Shown here: one piece after another, positions 14,103-15,197 of the stretch
Numbering within the stretch: the stretch's first letter is position 1
Layout of the letters: every line of letters begins with the position of its first letter
DNA from: an uncultured Zetaproteobacteria bacterium
GTDB lineage: Bacteria > Pseudomonadota > Zetaproteobacteria > Mariprofundales > Mariprofundaceae
DNA length: 15,197 nucleotides
Assembly: GCA_913056285.1 (NCBI GenBank)
Contig: CAJXNE010000031.1
Coordinates: forward strand, 1-15,197
Direction: 5' to 3'
Notes under the pieces: generated by a model
Told to the model about the DNA's origin: nothing
Seen by the model: the letters and a program-made list of their open reading frames with translations, nothing else
The model's database searches: none
Program-made: the position numbers and the translations under genes

Positions 14103-15197
14103 ATGACAATGCGCGCTGTGCAACCCATTACCGACTGGCCGGCTTATCGCCCTGATCTGCAACCGGCATTGCAGCTTCCGATGAGCAAAAAAGAGATGGA
14201 TAAGCTGGGCTGGGAGAGCTGCGATATTATTATTGTCACAGGCGACGCCTATATCGATCACCCGAGTTTCGGCATGGCTGTGATCGGGCGTACGCTGGAA
14301 TCTCACGGTTTTCGTGTCGGCATCATTAGTCAGCCGGACTGGAAATCGGCGGATGATTTTCGCGAACTCGGCAAACCCAATCTTTTTTTCGGGGTGACTG
14401 CCGGCAATATGGATTCGATGGTCAATCATTATACCTCCGAGCGTCGGATTCGTTCGGATGATGCCTATACGGCTGGCGGCATGGCAGGTAAACGCCCGGA
14501 TCGCGCTGTCACCGTCTATGCCCAACGCTGCCGGGAAGCATTCAAGGGTGTACCGGTGATTATCGGCAGTATTGAAGCATCCCTGCGCAGGATTGCCCAC
14601 TACGATTACTGGTCGGATACCGTCAAACGCTCCGTGCTGCCCGATTCCAAAGCCGATATGCTGGTTTACGGGAATGCCGAACGGCAGATCATTGAAATCG
14701 CGCACCGGCTGGCGCATGGCGAGTCTATCAAAGCCATGACAAGCATCCGTGGCACTGCCTTTATGCGTAATAGCATTCCGGATGGATTCAGCGAAATCGA
14801 TTCCACCGAACTCGATACCCCCGGTGAGCTAATTGAACACCCCGATCCTTACGCCATGACAAATGCGGACGCATGTTCTGCAAAAGATAGTCCGAAACAG
14901 ATTGAGTCGGATCAGATTGAGTCGGATCAGATTGAGTCGGATCAAACCGAATCGAAACAGACTGAATCGAAACAGATTGAATCGAAACAAACCGAATCGA
15001 AACAAACTGAATCGAATCAAATAAGCGAAGTACATATTCCAATCACGCACCTGAAACTGAACCGGGCAACCACCGTGATTCGCCTCCCCTCATTTGAAAC
15101 GGTCAAGGCCGATCCGGTACTCTATGCCCATGCCTCGCGCCTGATGCATCTGGAAACCAATCCGGGCAATGCGCGGGCGCTGGTGCAGCACCACGGC
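14103..15197 (+). CDS. ygiQ: YgiQ-family radical SAM protein, N-terminal part (3' end cut off by window)
   Basis: The frame is open from ATG 14103 to the right edge, 365 residues of a family usually over 700. An in-frame stop at 14091-14093 and a weak AGG 8 nt upstream support the start. Conserved stretches match YgiQ/UPF0313: LPMSKKEMDKLGWESCDI (25-42), VTGDAYIDHPSFGMA (45-59), GKPNLFFGVTAGNMDSM (90-106), IASLRR-type IEASLRRIAHYDYWSDTV (157-174), LPSFETVKADPVLYAHASR (328-346), NPGNARALVQ (353-362). The CxxxCxxC iron-sulfur motif of the radical SAM core would follow beyond the window. The family's reaction is unknown to me. Residues 266-305 are a Gln/Ser/Glu repeat encoded by a 15-bp tandem repeat, placed in a linker that is also variable and low-complexity in E. 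coli YgiQ. It is divergent from nhaA. Confidence 0.95.
   Translation, partial: MTMRAVQPITDWPAYRPDLQPALQLPMSKKEMDKLGWESCDIIIVTGDAYIDHPSFGMAVIGRTLESHGFRVGIISQPDWKSADDFRELGKPNLFFGVTAGNMDSMVNHYTSERRIRSDDAYTAGGMAGKRPDRAVTVYAQRCREAFKGVPVIIGSIEASLRRIAHYDYWSDTVKRSVLPDSKADMLVYGNAERQIIEIAHRLAHGESIKAMTSIRGTAFMRNSIPDGFSEIDSTELDTPGELIEHPDPYAMTNADACSAKDSPKQIESDQIESDQIESDQTESKQTESKQIESKQTESKQTESNQISEVHIPITHLKLNRATTVIRLPSFETVKADPVLYAHASRLMHLETNPGNARALVQHHG
14898..15017 (+). repeat. 15-bp tandem repeat, 8 copies, in ygiQ
   Basis: Eight contiguous 15-bp units start at 14898 (CAGATTGAGTCGGAT three times) and drift to CARACYGAATCGAAA-type units, encoding Q(I/T)ES(D/K/N). The first three units are identical at the DNA level, so they look recently expanded; the later ones have diverged at synonymous and D/K positions. 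The frame is kept throughout. Confidence 0.95.

Noticed and set aside
14031..14717. - strand reading frame (228 codons) at the right end
   Set aside because: It is the complement of the ygiQ coding frame, which matches YgiQ residue by residue.
14788..15050. Repetitive hydrophobic - strand frames (FVSIQ-type repeats) and similar ones at 8332-8645
   Set aside because: They are the reverse complement of the two in-frame tandem repeats; no start signal or family supports them.

Overview
The window looks like part of a chromosome from a free-living Gram-negative bacterium in the Pseudomonadota, with mid-range base composition. This rests on a type IV pilus retraction ATPase cluster of PilT/PilU type, a YheS-type ABC-F protein very close to the gammaproteobacterial form, YgiQ, a YhbQ-like GIY-YIG protein and NhaA with E. 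coli-like residue numbering. Gamma- or Zetaproteobacterial affinity is plausible, but I cannot settle it from sequence alone. There are no phage genes, insertion sequences, tRNAs, rRNAs or CRISPR arrays. Most of the window is ordinary chromosome.

Layout. (1) 1-4090, + strand: four consecutive PilT/PilU-family ATPases. They are a left-truncated pilT, a mosaic gene with a PilU-like front half and a PilT-like back half, a canonical pilU, and a divergent fourth paralogue coupled to pilU by a 1-nt stop/start overlap. (2) 4175-6442, - strand: a compact four-gene run of YjbQ, a GT-B-type glycosyltransferase-like protein and two small exported proteins of unknown function, the last two overlapping by 4 nt. 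(3) 6443-6577: a divergent intergenic region with a perfect 11-bp AT-rich inverted repeat. (4) 6578-8798, + strand: YheS-type ABC-F protein overlapping a GIY-YIG protein that carries a repeat-encoded N-terminal extension. (5) 8949-11467, + strand: an unknown five-helix membrane protein, argB and ilvC, closed by a strong intrinsic terminator. (6) 11557-12705, + strand: HPP-family membrane protein with two CBS domains, convergent with nhaA (12748-13917, - strand). (7) 14103 to the right edge, + strand: the N-terminal half of ygiQ, containing a 15-bp tandem repeat. No gene-free stretch exceeds 300 bases; the longest is the 185-bp nhaA/ygiQ gap.

How the genes work together. The left cluster would drive pilus retraction (twitching, DNA uptake, surface sensing). 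argB (arginine) and ilvC (branched-chain amino acids) are biosynthetic. YheS acts on ribosomes. NhaA and the HPP-CBS protein are membrane ion or solute proteins.

The most notable observation is the pilU/pilT mosaic. The switch in protein affinity falls close to a switch in codon style (CGT-rich on the left, CGC-rich on the right). This is what an unequal crossover between pilT-pilU units of different origin would leave, and also what a mis-assembly joining two related genomes would leave. That must be resolved before the gene is treated as biology. Two unrelated genes (GIY-YIG and ygiQ) also carry in-frame Q/E-rich tandem repeats, and a 20-bp tandem duplication sits exactly on the stop/start junction in front of argB.
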